The notes below the pieces were generated by a model. That model did no database searches and had not been told where the DNA came from. It worked only from the letters and a program-made list of their open reading frames with translations. The position numbers were made by a program, and so were the translations under genes. A stretch of DNA of 64,000 nt, taken from positions 1,674,001-1,738,000 of the forward strand of contig NZ_CP015910.2 in NCBI RefSeq assembly GCF_001676785.2. Direction: 5' to 3'. The stretch's first letter is position 1. Every line of letters begins with the position of its first letter. Of the stretch, positions 18,704 through 28,588 are shown in pieces. Source of the stretch: Brachyspira hyodysenteriae ATCC 27164 (lineage in GTDB: Bacteria > Spirochaetota > Brachyspiria > Brachyspirales > Brachyspiraceae).

Positions 18704-20104
18704 TTAAGACTCGCTATTATTATAAATATTTTCAAATCTTGTTTGATCAGCTATAAAATGAAGCGGTATACCATCATGTATAGCACCATTTCTATGTTTT
18801 GCAAGTATAACTTCAACTTGATTAGTTCTTTCATCTATTACTTCATCATCTTTACCTTCTTTATTAGGCTTTTGTCTATGCAAAAACATAACTATATCAG
18901 CATCCTGCTCTATAGATCCAGATTCCCTTAAATCTGAAAGTCTAGGCTTATCTTGTCTTTGTTCAACTGCTCTTGATAACTGAGCCAAAGATATAACAGG
19001 AACATTAAGCTCTTTTGCCAAAGCTTTAAGCCCTCTTGAAATATCAGCTATTTCCTGCTCTCTTGTACCATTTCTTCTTGTATTCAAACCAGAATGAATT
19101 AACTGAAGATAATCAACAACTATTAATTTTAAATCTATTTCTTTACCGGTTGTTTTACTAATTTCAGCAAATTTATATTTCATTTGCCTAGCCTTTCCTC
19201 TTATTTCCATAATAGTTAATTGGCTTGAATCATCTATTAATAAATTTGCCTGAGATAAGCTATTAAAAGTTTGTCCAAGTTTAGTCCATTCCTGTTTTTC
19301 TAAATCTCCGGATCTTATTCTTGATAAACTTATTCTAGCCTTACTTGCAATTAATCTTTCTACAAGCTGCATTCTGCTCATTTCAAGAGAAAAAAAACCA
19401 ATACCAAAATTTGAAGTTTCAATATTAGTAATGACATGTTCTATTATATTTAATGAAAAACTTGTTTTACCCACGGAAGGTCTTGCAGCCAATATTATTA
19501 AATCTGATGGCTGAAAACCATGTGTAACCTTATCAAGTGCTATAAAACCAGAAGGCACTCCTGTAACAGTACCTTTATGTTTTTTTCTGCTTTCTATAGA
19601 AGTTAAAGCTTCATAAAGTAAATCTCTGATATGAATAAAATCATTATCAAGTCTTCTTTGAGTAACTTCAAAAATTTTCTTCTCAGCAAAATCGGCTATT
19701 TCCTTAGTTTCAGCATCTTTTGCTTCATAAGCTGATTTTTGTATATCCTGAGAAACAGTTATTAAATCTCTTAATAATGACTTTTCTGCAATGATTTCAG
19801 CATAATATTTAGCATTCTGATGAAAAGGGGTTCCATCTATAATACGAATCAAATATGCTTCATCATTTTGAATGATTTTTTCAAATAAACCATTTTCTTT
19901 AAGATATCTCAAAGTTGTTTCTGCATTAATAGCTATACCTCTATTATGCATTTCTAAAATGCTTTCATAGAGCATACGATTTCTTTCACTGTAAAAATCG
20001 GTAGATTTTATTTTGGATATAGCAACAGATACAGCCTGAGAGTTTTGAAGCATTGCACCCAATAGAGACTCTTCAGCCTCTATTGAGCAGGGTGTATTAT
20101 TCAT
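18704..20104 (-). CDS. dnaB: Replicative DNA helicase DnaB
   Basis: The hexameric 5'-3' helicase at the replication fork. The N-terminal primase-interacting domain (1-105, starting with SIEAEESLLGAML) is followed by the RecA-like domain with Walker A ARPSVGKTS (about 207-215), Walker B LIVVDYLQLI, and the conserved SDLRESGSIEQDADIV segment. Length 466 is typical with no intein. It follows rplI by 38 nt, the common rplI-dnaB pairing. Confidence 0.96.
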   Translation of the reverse strand: MNNTPCSIEAEESLLGAMLQNSQAVSVAISKIKSTDFYSERNRMLYESILEMHNRGIAINAETTLRYLKENGLFEKIIQNDEAYLIRIIDGTPFHQNAKYYAEIIAEKSLLRDLITVSQDIQKSAYEAKDAETKEIADFAEKKIFEVTQRRLDNDFIHIRDLLYEALTSIESRKKHKGTVTGVPSGFIALDKVTHGFQPSDLIILAARPSVGKTSFSLNIIEHVITNIETSNFGIGFFSLEMSRMQLVERLIASKARISLSRIRSGDLEKQEWTKLGQTFNSLSQANLLIDDSSQLTIMEIRGKARQMKYKFAEISKTTGKEIDLKLIVVDYLQLIHSGLNTRRNGTREQEIADISRGLKALAKELNVPVISLAQLSRAVEQRQDKPRLSDLRESGSIEQDADIVMFLHRQKPNKEGKDDEVIDERTNQVEVILAKHRNGAIHDGIPLHFIADQTRFENIYNNSES

Positions 20105-20142
20105 TAAATATTATGCCTATTAATTGGATGTTAGCTTTTTAA

Positions 20143-20643
20143 TTAAGCTTCAACTGCAGCAGTATTTTCTTCTTTAACTTCTTCTGCAGCTGCGTTTTCA
20201 TCTACATTAACAACTTTAATTTTGATATTAGCATTAACGCTATGATATAATTTGATTTCAACTTCAAAATCGCCTAGTTCTTTTATATGTTTTTCCATAT
20301 GAACATCGCGTTTGTTTATATCTATTTCTTTTTCTTTTAAAGCATCAACTATAGTTTGCTGACTTACTGAACCATATAATTTGCCGTTTTCAGCAACTTT
20401 CATAGGTATAACTACAGTAATATCTACAATTTTACCTTTTAATATTTCTGCTTCCATTTTTCTTTTAGCTCTTTTCTTTTCTAAGCTTTTTTGCATTTGA
20501 GCTAAAGTTCTTAAATTAGCAGCATTTTTTACTACTGCTATATTTCTTGGAATAAGGTAATTTCTTGCATAGCCGTCTTTCACTTTACATATATCACCTT
20601 CATAACCTAATGATATAAAATCTCTTTTTAAGATAACTTCCAT
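20143..20643 (-). CDS. rplI: 50S ribosomal protein L9
   Basis: Binds 23S rRNA near the L1 stalk base. The 166-residue protein begins MEVILKRDFISLGYEGDICK and has the L9 signature GYARNYLIPRNIA, a long central helix rich in Lys/Arg, and a C-terminal domain ending in an Ala/Glu-rich tail longer than in E. coli L9. AAGGAG precedes the ATG. It is the first gene of the rplI-dnaB-mlaE operon. Confidence 0.96.
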   Translation of the reverse strand: MEVILKRDFISLGYEGDICKVKDGYARNYLIPRNIAVVKNAANLRTLAQMQKSLEKKRAKRKMEAEILKGKIVDITVVIPMKVAENGKLYGSVSQQTIVDALKEKEIDINKRDVHMEKHIKELGDFEVEIKLYHSVNANIKIKVVNVDENAAAEEVKEENTAAVEA

Positions 20644-20704
20644 TTGCCTTCTCCTTGATTTACTCTATTAAATAATATAATAAATTTCACTTTATAATTT
20701 CCAT

Positions 20705-20733
20705 ATTATAACATATTTTACATACAATAGCAA
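20705..20733 (-). promoter_or_regulatory. Promoter of the rplI-dnaB-mlaE operon
   Basis: On the minus strand TTGCTA (20733-20728), a 17-bp spacer and TATAAT (20710-20705) lie about 60 nt before the rplI start. Confidence 0.7.
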
Positions 20734-20785
20734 GTATTAAAAATAATCAATATAAAAAATAACATAAATACTACTATATAGTATA

Positions 20786-20813
20786 TTGCTAAACTTTTAA
20801 AAAATGTTATAAT
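20786..20813 (+). promoter_or_regulatory. Promoter of the flavodoxin gene
   Basis: TTGCTA (20786-20791) and TATAAT (20808-20813) with a 16-bp spacer lie 33 nt before the flavodoxin ATG. Confidence 0.7.
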
Positions 20814-20846
20814 AAATTAGAATAATCTAACAAAAGGAGTTAAAAA

Positions 20847-21365
20847 ATGAAATATTCTATTGTTTATACAAGTAAAAGCGGAAATACTGAAAAATTGGCT
20901 TTAGCTATAAAAGAAGCTGCTAATGGAGAATGTCTTCAATGCGTAAAAGCTGATGCAGCAGACAATAATAAAGTTAATGATTCAGATATAGTATTTGTTG
21001 GTGCAGGAAGCTATAAAGGTACTTGCGATGAAGCTGCTGGAAAGTTTATGCAGACATTAAAAAATAAAAAAGTATTCTTATTTATGACTGTTGGATACGG
21101 TGATAATCAGGCATATTATGATAAAATGCTTAATCCTGCTAAAACTTTCTTGGATTCTTCAAATACTGTAATAGGAACTTATGCTTGTCAGGGTCAATGG
21201 ATAGACGGACAAAAGAAAAATTTAGAAAACATGCTTGAAAAAGCTGCAAGCGATGATGAGAAAAAAGTTGTTCAGGCTAAATTAGCAAATTATGATAATG
21301 CTATGGGACACCCTAATGCTGATGACTTAAACAAATTAAAAGAAGTTGTTAAAGCTATTAAATAA
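20847..21365 (+). CDS. Flavodoxin family protein
   Basis: A 172-residue cytoplasmic FMN-binding electron carrier. The FMN phosphate-binding loop TSKSGNTEKLA lies at the N-terminus (about 8-18), and the second FMN loop region is VGAGSYKGTCDEA. An insertion of helical, Lys-rich sequence in the C-terminal third makes it a long-chain type. AGGAG precedes the ATG. It is monocistronic with its own promoter and terminator. The redox partner cannot be inferred from context. Confidence 0.87.
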   Translation: MKYSIVYTSKSGNTEKLALAIKEAANGECLQCVKADAADNNKVNDSDIVFVGAGSYKGTCDEAAGKFMQTLKNKKVFLFMTVGYGDNQAYYDKMLNPAKTFLDSSNTVIGTYACQGQWIDGQKKNLENMLEKAASDDEKKVVQAKLANYDNAMGHPNADDLNKLKEVVKAIK

Positions 21366-21378
21366 TATTATTAAAAAT

Positions 21379-21410
21379 AAGCTCTCGATAAAATTAATTA
21401 TTGAGAGCTT
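21379..21410. terminator. Bidirectional rho-independent terminator
   Basis: A 13-bp stem (21379-21391 with 21398-21410, one G-T pair; core GCTCTC/GAGAGC) separates the convergent flavodoxin and tatD genes. Confidence 0.85.
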
Positions 21411-21422
21411 TTATATTATTAA

Positions 21423-22235
21423 TTATATTCTATTTAAATCCACAGGTAATTCCAAAACTCTTACAGCATTTTCTAAAGCGGTTCTCATAATATCTTCTTT
21501 GCTTTCTCCCCTAACCTCTGCTAGTACTTCTACTGTATAAGGAATAAAAGAAGGTTCATTAGCTCTGCCTCTAACCTTTTGAGGAGTAAGATAAGGAGCA
21601 TCTGTTTCTATTGTAAACATATCTTTAGGTACATATTTAACAGCATCTCTTATGAAATCATTTTTCATATATGTAGAAGAACCTGAAAATGATAATATAT
21701 ATCCCAAATCCAAAGCATTTTTTGCATCTTCAACATTTCCGCTGAAACAATGAAATATTCCTCTTTTTGGCAAGTCTGCATCTCTAAGAACTTTAAAAGT
21801 ATCTTTGAAAGCATCTCTGCTGTGAATCAATATAGGCAAATCAACATTTTTTGCTGCCTCGCATAAAGCTCTAAAAAATTCTTTTTGCTCATTTTTATTA
21901 TCATCATTATGATAATAATCAAGTCCTATTTCTCCAACAGCATATATTGATTTATTTTTTTTCTCTAATGTTTTTTTATTCAAATTTTTTATTTTTAATT
22001 CAAACGCTTTTAAAGTATCTTCATCATTTTCATTGGCATAATCAGGATAATATCCCATACTGAAAAATACTCCTTCAGCATCAGATAATATAAACATACG
22101 TTCATCTATATCATTTGGATGAACTCCTATATCTACAAAATAAAATATTCCTGCCTTATTAGCACGTTCTAAAACTTCTTCTAAGTCTTTACTCTTTTTG
22201 GATATATATGTAAGATGGCAATGACTGTCTATCAT
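21423..22235 (-). CDS. tatD: TatD family metal-dependent hydrolase (DNase-like)
   Basis: A TIM-barrel metallohydrolase; characterised members are 3'-5' exonucleases or D-aminoacyl-tRNA-related hydrolases. The N-terminal MIDSHCHL gives the first His pair, VGEIGLDYY the Glu, PILIHSRDA and GIFHCFSG the next His residues, and TIETDAPYL the Asp. Length 270 is normal. It lies 31 nt after the HIT gene, so they probably form an operon. Confidence 0.92.
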   Translation of the reverse strand: MIDSHCHLTYISKKSKDLEEVLERANKAGIFYFVDIGVHPNDIDERMFILSDAEGVFFSMGYYPDYANENDEDTLKAFELKIKNLNKKTLEKKNKSIYAVGEIGLDYYHNDDNKNEQKEFFRALCEAAKNVDLPILIHSRDAFKDTFKVLRDADLPKRGIFHCFSGNVEDAKNALDLGYILSFSGSSTYMKNDFIRDAVKYVPKDMFTIETDAPYLTPQKVRGRANEPSFIPYTVEVLAEVRGESKEDIMRTALENAVRVLELPVDLNRI

Positions 22236-22266
22236 TATGTTAACTCCAATTATAATCTATTTTTTA

Positions 22267-22617
22267 TTATTCTTCTAAATTATCGCCTGAAAGTACATGA
22301 AAATGAACATGAAATACTGTCTGGCCAGCTCCTGCCCCACAATTATTCATTATTCTGAAAGATTCTAAACCTTGTTCTTTTGCAACTTCTTTTATAGTTT
22401 CAAGAACTTTATTCATTATAAACTCATCTGTTTCCAATATATTTTTAACATGAGGTTTAGGAACAACAAGTAAATGCACTTTTGCTTTAGGATTTAAATC
22501 TTTAAATACCACACAGTATTCATTTTCTTTTATAAACTGTGAAGGAATTTCTCCTTTTATAATTTTACAAAATATACAATCTTTATCAAAATATTTATCT
22601 TCATTATAATTACTCAT
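22267..22617 (-). CDS. HIT family nucleotide-binding protein (HINT/PKCI type)
   Basis: A small phosphoramidase-type nucleotide hydrolase. It carries the histidine triad HVHFHVL near the C-terminus and the CIFCKIIKGEIPS segment near the N-terminus. The ATG at 22617 is chosen since AGGAG lies 8 nt before it; an in-frame ATG 21 nt further upstream has no such site. The resulting 116 residues match the family. It precedes tatD in a two-gene unit. Confidence 0.92.
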   Translation of the reverse strand: MSNYNEDKYFDKDCIFCKIIKGEIPSQFIKENEYCVVFKDLNPKAKVHLLVVPKPHVKNILETDEFIMNKVLETIKEVAKEQGLESFRIMNNCGAGAGQTVFHVHFHVLSGDNLEE

Positions 22618-22820
22618 AATAATTCTCCTAATAATCAAAATATAATTTCATAATTAAAAAACTATTGCAATATAAATATAATAAATCAAAATTAAAAATT
22701 AATCTATATTATAATAAAAAAATAAATTATATTATTAGTAATTATTATCAATAAGTATTGAAATTAATTTTCATAATATATATAATCAATCTATAAAAAA
22801 TAAAAACAAAAGGTATAAAA

Positions 22821-23627
22821 ATGATAGAAAATTATTCACCTGTATCGTTGGCATTATTCGGAGGCGGTATTACTTTTGCATTCACAGCATTGGGATCTGC
22901 TCTTGTATTTTTCTTTATGTCAGAAATAAAACCTAAACTATTAGCAACTATGTACGGATTTGCTGCAGGAGTTATGACTGCGGCTAGTTTCTGGTCATTA
23001 CTTGCACCATCAATAGAATTATCAGAAAATACTAATCTTCCTAATTGGTTAATACCAGTAGCAGGATTTTTATTAGGAGCATTTTTTATATGGGTATTGG
23101 ATAAAGTAATGCCTCATATGCATATAGTAAACGGAAACGAAGAAACAGAAGGAGCTAAGGTTCAATTATCAAAAAGCATACTATTATTTTTAGCTATAAC
23201 ACTTCACAATATACCTGAAGGTTTAGCAGTAGGCGTAACATTCGGAGCTTTTTCTGTTGGTGACAGCGGAGTAACATTCAATGCTGCATTAGCATTAGCA
23301 CTTGGCATAGGTTTACAGAATTTCCCTGAAGGTGCTGCAGTTTCTCTTCCTCTAAAAACAACAGGGGTGTCAAAATTAAAATCTTTTTCACTTGGTGCAA
23401 TATCAGGAATAGTAGAGCCTATTGCTGCTGTTATAGGTGCTTTGGCTGTTACAAAGCTCACTGTTATACTTCCAATAGCTTTGGCATTTTCTGCCGGTGC
23501 TATGATGTATGTTGTTATAGAAGAACTTGTGCCTGAAGCTGTTGCTGAAGAACATAATCATTTCGGCGTATTCGGTTTTATATTTGGATTCGCTATAATG
23601 ATGGTTTTAGATGTGGCTTTAGGGTAA
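22821..23627 (+). CDS. ZIP family metal transporter
   Basis: An inner-membrane importer of divalent cations, usually zinc. The 268-residue protein has about eight hydrophobic helices and the two metal-site motifs HNIPEG (129-134) and QNFPEG (166-171). The loop after helix three is short and has only a few His (MPHMHIV). Membership is closest in look to the GufA-type bacterial ZIPs. AAAGG lies before the ATG. No regulator is adjacent. Confidence 0.92.
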   Translation: MIENYSPVSLALFGGGITFAFTALGSALVFFFMSEIKPKLLATMYGFAAGVMTAASFWSLLAPSIELSENTNLPNWLIPVAGFLLGAFFIWVLDKVMPHMHIVNGNEETEGAKVQLSKSILLFLAITLHNIPEGLAVGVTFGAFSVGDSGVTFNAALALALGIGLQNFPEGAAVSLPLKTTGVSKLKSFSLGAISGIVEPIAAVIGALAVTKLTVILPIALAFSAGAMMYVVIEELVPEAVAEEHNHFGVFGFIFGFAIMMVLDVALG

Positions 23628-23644
23628 TTAAATATAATTTATAA

Positions 23645-26600
23645 TTATATTTTACTTTTTAATTCCTCTAATATACTTAACATAGCTTTTTTATCTTTAT
23701 ATAATAAAGTTTTGTCATAAGGGTGAAAAATTATATCTTTTTCATCTGTAGACATATTTTTATACATATCCAATTCTTTTATTGGAAAACTACATAAAAT
23801 TGGAAGACCTTTTATATTCTCAATTTTTATTGAGCCAGAATCTGTATTTTTTATTTCATTATTAATTTCTATAATTAATCTTAATTCATTTTCAAATTTA
23901 AAATCATTCCTTTTATCAAAAAAATCCCACACATTTTCATTTTTACTTTTTATTTTTTCTTTATCCATATAGTATAATGAACCTAAATATATTTCTACAT
24001 TATGATTATACAATATAGACATAATACTTTTTATAAAATCTTTAATATCTATAGTCATTCTAAATTTTGTTTTACTGCCATAAATCTTCCACCATGCATA
24101 AGCATTTTCATTACCTATACTATAACTAAAACAAGAAATATAAAGTTTATTCTTTATATCATATTGATTTTCATTGTCATCTTCAAATAAATAAGGATGC
24201 GACATTGTGATACATCTATTTTCAATATCTTTTACCAAATGTTCAAATTCCAATATTCTTGATATTTTAGCCGTTTTATTAAATCTATTATTCAAATTTT
24301 GAAGAAGTTTTTCTAAATTATCATATGATGTTTTATCACCATGTTTATTTTCTATAAAGTATATTGATAAAGATTTATCCTTATATATTTTTATCGGTGA
24401 TATCAACAAAGTTTTTTTATATATTAATCTTTTTTCTAAATTTTTTAAAAATTCTTTTTCATCTTCTGTTTTAGGCTCTAATTCTGTAACTTTTAATAAA
24501 TTATCATATACTTGCTCATCAAAATAATAATCAGTTTTAATTATTTTATCTATTATATATTCAATAATAACTCTTAATTCAAATACAAGATAATAACTAC
24601 CACATTCAGGATATTCTATTTTTTTATCAAGTTTATCATATATTTGATTTATTACATATGTAACTTTAATAAAAGAATTTTTATACTTTTCTATATTATC
24701 AAATATGTAATCTAAATTTTTTATGGCTTCTTCTTGAACATTATAATCATTGGTTATAAAATTACAAAAATATTTAAAAATTTCATTATTTTTATCTATA
24801 AAAATTAATAATGATGCTATATTATCATGTTCATAATATAATACTTCTTTATTTACTGTTCCTTCTAATTTTATATTAATATCATTACTAATATCAGTTA
24901 ATAGTTTAAACTGCTCATTTGTATCTTTTATACTCATCATATCATTTATTTTTTTTATTAATTCATCACAATATTTTTTTAAATTATAACTATTATTGAT
25001 ATTGTTATGTTCTGTAATTTTTATTTCTTTTTTTCTTATTTTTTCTCTAATTTCATATATTATATCTAATAAATCTTTATTATATAAATTATCAAATATT
25101 ATACTATCCTGCCATTGTGAAATTATATTATAATGACATATTCCTATAAAATTAGAATTAAGTATTAATTTTAATAAATCATTCATCAAATCTAATTTTA
25201 TAACACTATCTATTAATAAAGTTGATATATGTGTTATACCATTATTTGATTTATCTAATGTAGCTTTAAAATATTCTAAAATTATTTCTTTTATTTTGTC
25301 TGTATACTTAATTTTATTATCTACAGAATTATATAAATTAATAGTAGATACAAGAAAATAATATTTATATGATGGAAAATTAATAGCATTTTCTATATCA
25401 ATATGTTTTATACATAAATCTAATAAATAATATTTATCTATATTTAATTTTTTTATTATTGAATTAAAATTAAAAGTTTCAAATTCTAAATCTACATAAC
25501 TAGGTCTTCCAACTGGATATTTTATCGAAATACGATCTGATATAAGAATTTGACAAGGACATTCCTTGATAAAATAATAAGGATAACTTAATAGTTCTAT
25601 AATAGATTTATCATCAATAAATCTTTTTAAATCAATGTCAAATCCAAATACTTTTTCTAAATGTAAAAGTATATATTTAGGAAATTGTATATTAATATTC
25701 TTAAAATAGTTTCTTATTATTTCTTTTTCTTCATTAGAAAAATTATAATCATATTTTCTTATTGCTATTAAATAATTATATAAATGCAATATATAAAAAT
25801 TATTCCAATTATCTATCAAATATTTATAAACAATATTAAGATCAACTTCTTCTTGATAGAGAAAATCAAAATTAAATATTTCGTATATATAAAAGATACA
25901 AAATGGATTAAAAATAGGTATACTAAAACTATCATCTATAATCTTATTTTTATCATCAAATGATAAATATTCATATTTATTATTTAATTTATAAAAATCC
26001 ATTTCAGTAATAATACATTTATTATCAAATTGTTTTAATATAAATCCAATATCTTCTTTAATAGCTTCAAAATTGAAAAATTTTTTTATACAATTTATTT
26101 TTTCATTTTCTTTATCTTCTTTATACTTTTCTATTTTATACCTTAACTTTTGTAATTTTTCTATATTTTCTTGTTTTACTTTTAAAATATTATTAATTTC
26201 TTCATCATCTTCTTTTATATTATAAATTGGATCATCACTAGAAAGTATTAGACTAATTCTATATTTTTTTACTTTTTTTGAGCATTTATCATATTTTTCC
26301 TGAGAATCTATATAATTTATAATTATTTGAGAATATAGAAAACTATCTTCTCCTTCGTAAACTTCAAATATGTCAATAATATAATTAGAAATGGTCTTTT
26401 TTAATTTTGATAAATCTATTTCCTCATCTTCTATCTTTAATTTAAAATCTGTGTTTATCAAATGAAAGGCAATATATTTAAATAAAAAATCTTTTTGTTT
26501 TGGTTCTAATTTTTCAATACAGCCTTTTTGATGAATTTTTTTTATAAGCATAAATTGAATGAATAAATAATATGAATAATTATTTGATAAAATATCTTTT

Positions 26601-26926
26601 AACCAATTTGGAAAAGTATAAGAAAATATTTTTATTTCAAAATCTATATCATTTATTTTATCTAAAATATTTAATATTAATTTTATAGAAATAACAGAGT
26701 CAATATCATAATTATTAATGTTTCTATTAAAATTAGATAATATAAATAATATAATATCTTTATTTACATTATCGATATTTTCTTCTTTTTTCAGAAGAAA
26801 TCCTATTTGTTTTGATAATTCCAATACTAATTTATTACCTATATTTTTTGTTTGGTCTATGAAATAGATTATTTTATATAAATTATCTTCTATATAAGAT
26901 ATATTTATATCAATATACTTAATCAT
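23645..26926 (-). CDS. Large protein of unknown function with DUF2971-like C-terminus
   Basis: A 1093-residue protein extremely rich in Ile, Asn, Lys and Tyr, with no signal peptide or convincing membrane helix. Residues 1-880 look all-helical, like an extended repeat scaffold, but I find no named domain. Residues ~887-1093 resemble DUF2971: an ITMSHPYLFEDD segment, a CFSYS strand, an AYAWWKIYG motif (about 943-951), and a FENELRLI motif (about 1011-1018). The start overlaps the stop of the upstream gene by ATGA, indicating translational coupling. Its composition is even more AT-skewed than its neighbours. Role unknown; a defence-type role is only inference. Confidence 0.75.
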   Translation of the reverse strand: MIKYIDINISYIEDNLYKIIYFIDQTKNIGNKLVLELSKQIGFLLKKEENIDNVNKDIILFILSNFNRNINNYDIDSVISIKLILNILDKINDIDFEIKIFSYTFPNWLKDILSNNYSYYLFIQFMLIKKIHQKGCIEKLEPKQKDFLFKYIAFHLINTDFKLKIEDEEIDLSKLKKTISNYIIDIFEVYEGEDSFLYSQIIINYIDSQEKYDKCSKKVKKYRISLILSSDDPIYNIKEDDEEINNILKVKQENIEKLQKLRYKIEKYKEDKENEKINCIKKFFNFEAIKEDIGFILKQFDNKCIITEMDFYKLNNKYEYLSFDDKNKIIDDSFSIPIFNPFCIFYIYEIFNFDFLYQEEVDLNIVYKYLIDNWNNFYILHLYNYLIAIRKYDYNFSNEEKEIIRNYFKNINIQFPKYILLHLEKVFGFDIDLKRFIDDKSIIELLSYPYYFIKECPCQILISDRISIKYPVGRPSYVDLEFETFNFNSIIKKLNIDKYYLLDLCIKHIDIENAINFPSYKYYFLVSTINLYNSVDNKIKYTDKIKEIILEYFKATLDKSNNGITHISTLLIDSVIKLDLMNDLLKLILNSNFIGICHYNIISQWQDSIIFDNLYNKDLLDIIYEIREKIRKKEIKITEHNNINNSYNLKKYCDELIKKINDMMSIKDTNEQFKLLTDISNDINIKLEGTVNKEVLYYEHDNIASLLIFIDKNNEIFKYFCNFITNDYNVQEEAIKNLDYIFDNIEKYKNSFIKVTYVINQIYDKLDKKIEYPECGSYYLVFELRVIIEYIIDKIIKTDYYFDEQVYDNLLKVTELEPKTEDEKEFLKNLEKRLIYKKTLLISPIKIYKDKSLSIYFIENKHGDKTSYDNLEKLLQNLNNRFNKTAKISRILEFEHLVKDIENRCITMSHPYLFEDDNENQYDIKNKLYISCFSYSIGNENAYAWWKIYGSKTKFRMTIDIKDFIKSIMSILYNHNVEIYLGSLYYMDKEKIKSKNENVWDFFDKRNDFKFENELRLIIEINNEIKNTDSGSIKIENIKGLPILCSFPIKELDMYKNMSTDEKDIIFHPYDKTLLYKDKKAMLSILEELKSKI

Positions 26927-27396
26927 ATATATAGATGATTGTATTTTTTTTCATCCTCTTTAGTATGATTAGATTCCAACATATTTAGTATTGCCAATAA
27001 TGAATTATTTACATATTCTATGATTTTGTTTTTATCTATATGTCTACTAACGCATACTATATAATCAAATAAATCAAAAATATCTTGTGAATCTATATTG
27101 TCTTTATCTAAAATATTTTTAATTTCTGATTCTAAACTATTTACAATTATATCTATTATATCATTAAAAAAGTTAGCTTCTGTAATAGTATCAGTTTTTC
27201 CATAATAGTATGTTGTAAAATATGGTAATTCTAATTTTTTTCTTAAATAAAAAAAATAATTGAATATCTCTTTCTTTTCTTTTTTTGAAAATGAGTCATC
27301 ATCTAAAATTAAAGTTTTTAAATAACAGGATACATTTGGATATTTAGACTCTAAAAATTCTTTTCTATTTATAAATTGTAAAACCTTATTTGTCAT
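26923..27396 (-). CDS. Small protein coupled to the DUF2971-like gene
   Basis: About 157 residues, helical, acidic-to-neutral, with no signal peptide. I recognise no domain. The ATG at 27396 is preferred: AAGG lies 7 nt upstream, while an in-frame TTG at 27402 is too close to it. The stop overlaps the start of the 1093-residue gene by 4 nt (ATGA), so the pair is a tight two-gene operon with matched odd composition and probably works as a unit. Confidence 0.7.
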   Translation of the reverse strand: MTNKVLQFINRKEFLESKYPNVSCYLKTLILDDDSFSKKEKKEIFNYFFYLRKKLELPYFTTYYYGKTDTITEANFFNDIIDIIVNSLESEIKNILDKDNIDSQDIFDLFDYIVCVSRHIDKNKIIEYVNNSLLAILNMLESNHTKEDEKKYNHLYI

Positions 27397-27610
27397 ATAC
27401 AACCTTATTTTTAATTATATGCTATCAAAATACCTTTAATTGCAGCTATAATAAATATTATAATTTTATCAATCTATTTAACATCAATTATATTATTATA
27501 TTCTATAAAAAATGTCAGTAATTTTTTAATAAAAACAAATAATTTATTAAGTATTTTAAATTAACAAAAAATATTATATAATAATTGCAAATAAATTCTA
27601 AAGGTTAATA

Positions 27611-28537
27611 ATGATTGTTTATATAATATTTGCTATAATAGCTGTAATTGTACTATCATTGATAATAATAGCTAATCACTTTGTTAATAAACTTCTAATA
27701 AAAACAAATAAAAAACTATTTGAAAGAAAAGAAAGCAGTAAGGAAGAAAGCGAAGAAAAAAAACGTATAAAAGAACAAAGAAGAATATGGTTTGAAAGCT
27801 CTCAAAAAGATGTTTATACAACTTCAAGCGATAATTTAAAATTGCATGCTCATCTTATAAATAATAACAGCAATGTATATGTTATAATAGTTCACCCATA
27901 TGAAGCAAGAGGCTCTTATATGAAATATTTTATAGAAAAGTTTTATAATATTGGATTTAATATACTAGCAATAGATTTAAGAACTCATGGAGAAAGCGAA
28001 GGAAAAATATATTCTTTGGGATATTTAGAGAGATTAGATGTACTTGCTTGGATAAAATATATAAATGATAATTATAATAATAGTCAAATAATTCTTTACG
28101 GAATTTCCATGGGAGCAAATGCTGTTATGATGTGCTGTAATGAGGATAACACAAATAATGTAAAGGCAATAATAGAAGATGCTGGATTTACAAATGCTTA
28201 TGAGCAATTAAAAAGAAGATTAGATATGGCATATAAATTTTCTTTTCTTCCAATAGTTGAAGCAACATCATTAATGGCAAAAATAAGATTAGGTTTTTCA
28301 TTCAAATATATTGATGTAAAAAAAAGAGTGGCAATGTCAAAAATACCTATTCTTTTTATACATGGTGATAAAGATGAGCTTGTAGATTATAATATGGTTA
28401 ATAAACTTTATGATGCATGTTCATCTGAAAAAGAAAAACTCATTATAAAAGATGGTCATCATATATCTGCTGTTTTCAGTAATGAAAATTTATATTGGAA
28501 TACAATAAAAAATTTTATAAGTAAATATATTAGTTAA
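27611..28537 (+). CDS. Membrane-anchored alpha/beta hydrolase
   Basis: A 308-residue protein with one N-terminal transmembrane helix (1-28), a charged linker (35-60) and an alpha/beta hydrolase domain. The nucleophile elbow is GISMGA with Ser166. The acid is probably the Asp in HGDKDELV, and the His lies in KDGHH. The HGESEG segment after strand four is typical of the serine-peptidase/esterase-like group. AAGG precedes the ATG. Substrate unknown. Confidence 0.85.
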   Translation: MIVYIIFAIIAVIVLSLIIIANHFVNKLLIKTNKKLFERKESSKEESEEKKRIKEQRRIWFESSQKDVYTTSSDNLKLHAHLINNNSNVYVIIVHPYEARGSYMKYFIEKFYNIGFNILAIDLRTHGESEGKIYSLGYLERLDVLAWIKYINDNYNNSQIILYGISMGANAVMMCCNEDNTNNVKAIIEDAGFTNAYEQLKRRLDMAYKFSFLPIVEATSLMAKIRLGFSFKYIDVKKRVAMSKIPILFIHGDKDELVDYNMVNKLYDACSSEKEKLIIKDGHHISAVFSNENLYWNTIKNFISKYIS

Positions 28538-28543
28538 ATAAAA

Positions 28544-28568
28544 AAGCAGGATAATGAATACCCTGCTT
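28544..28568. terminator. Rho-independent terminator
   Basis: AAGCAGG (28544-28550) pairs with CCTGCTT (28562-28568). A-rich sequence lies on the left, serving as the T-tract for the minus-strand gene. It lies between convergent genes. Confidence 0.7.
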
Positions 28569-28588
28569 AAAATACTATTTGGAATATA

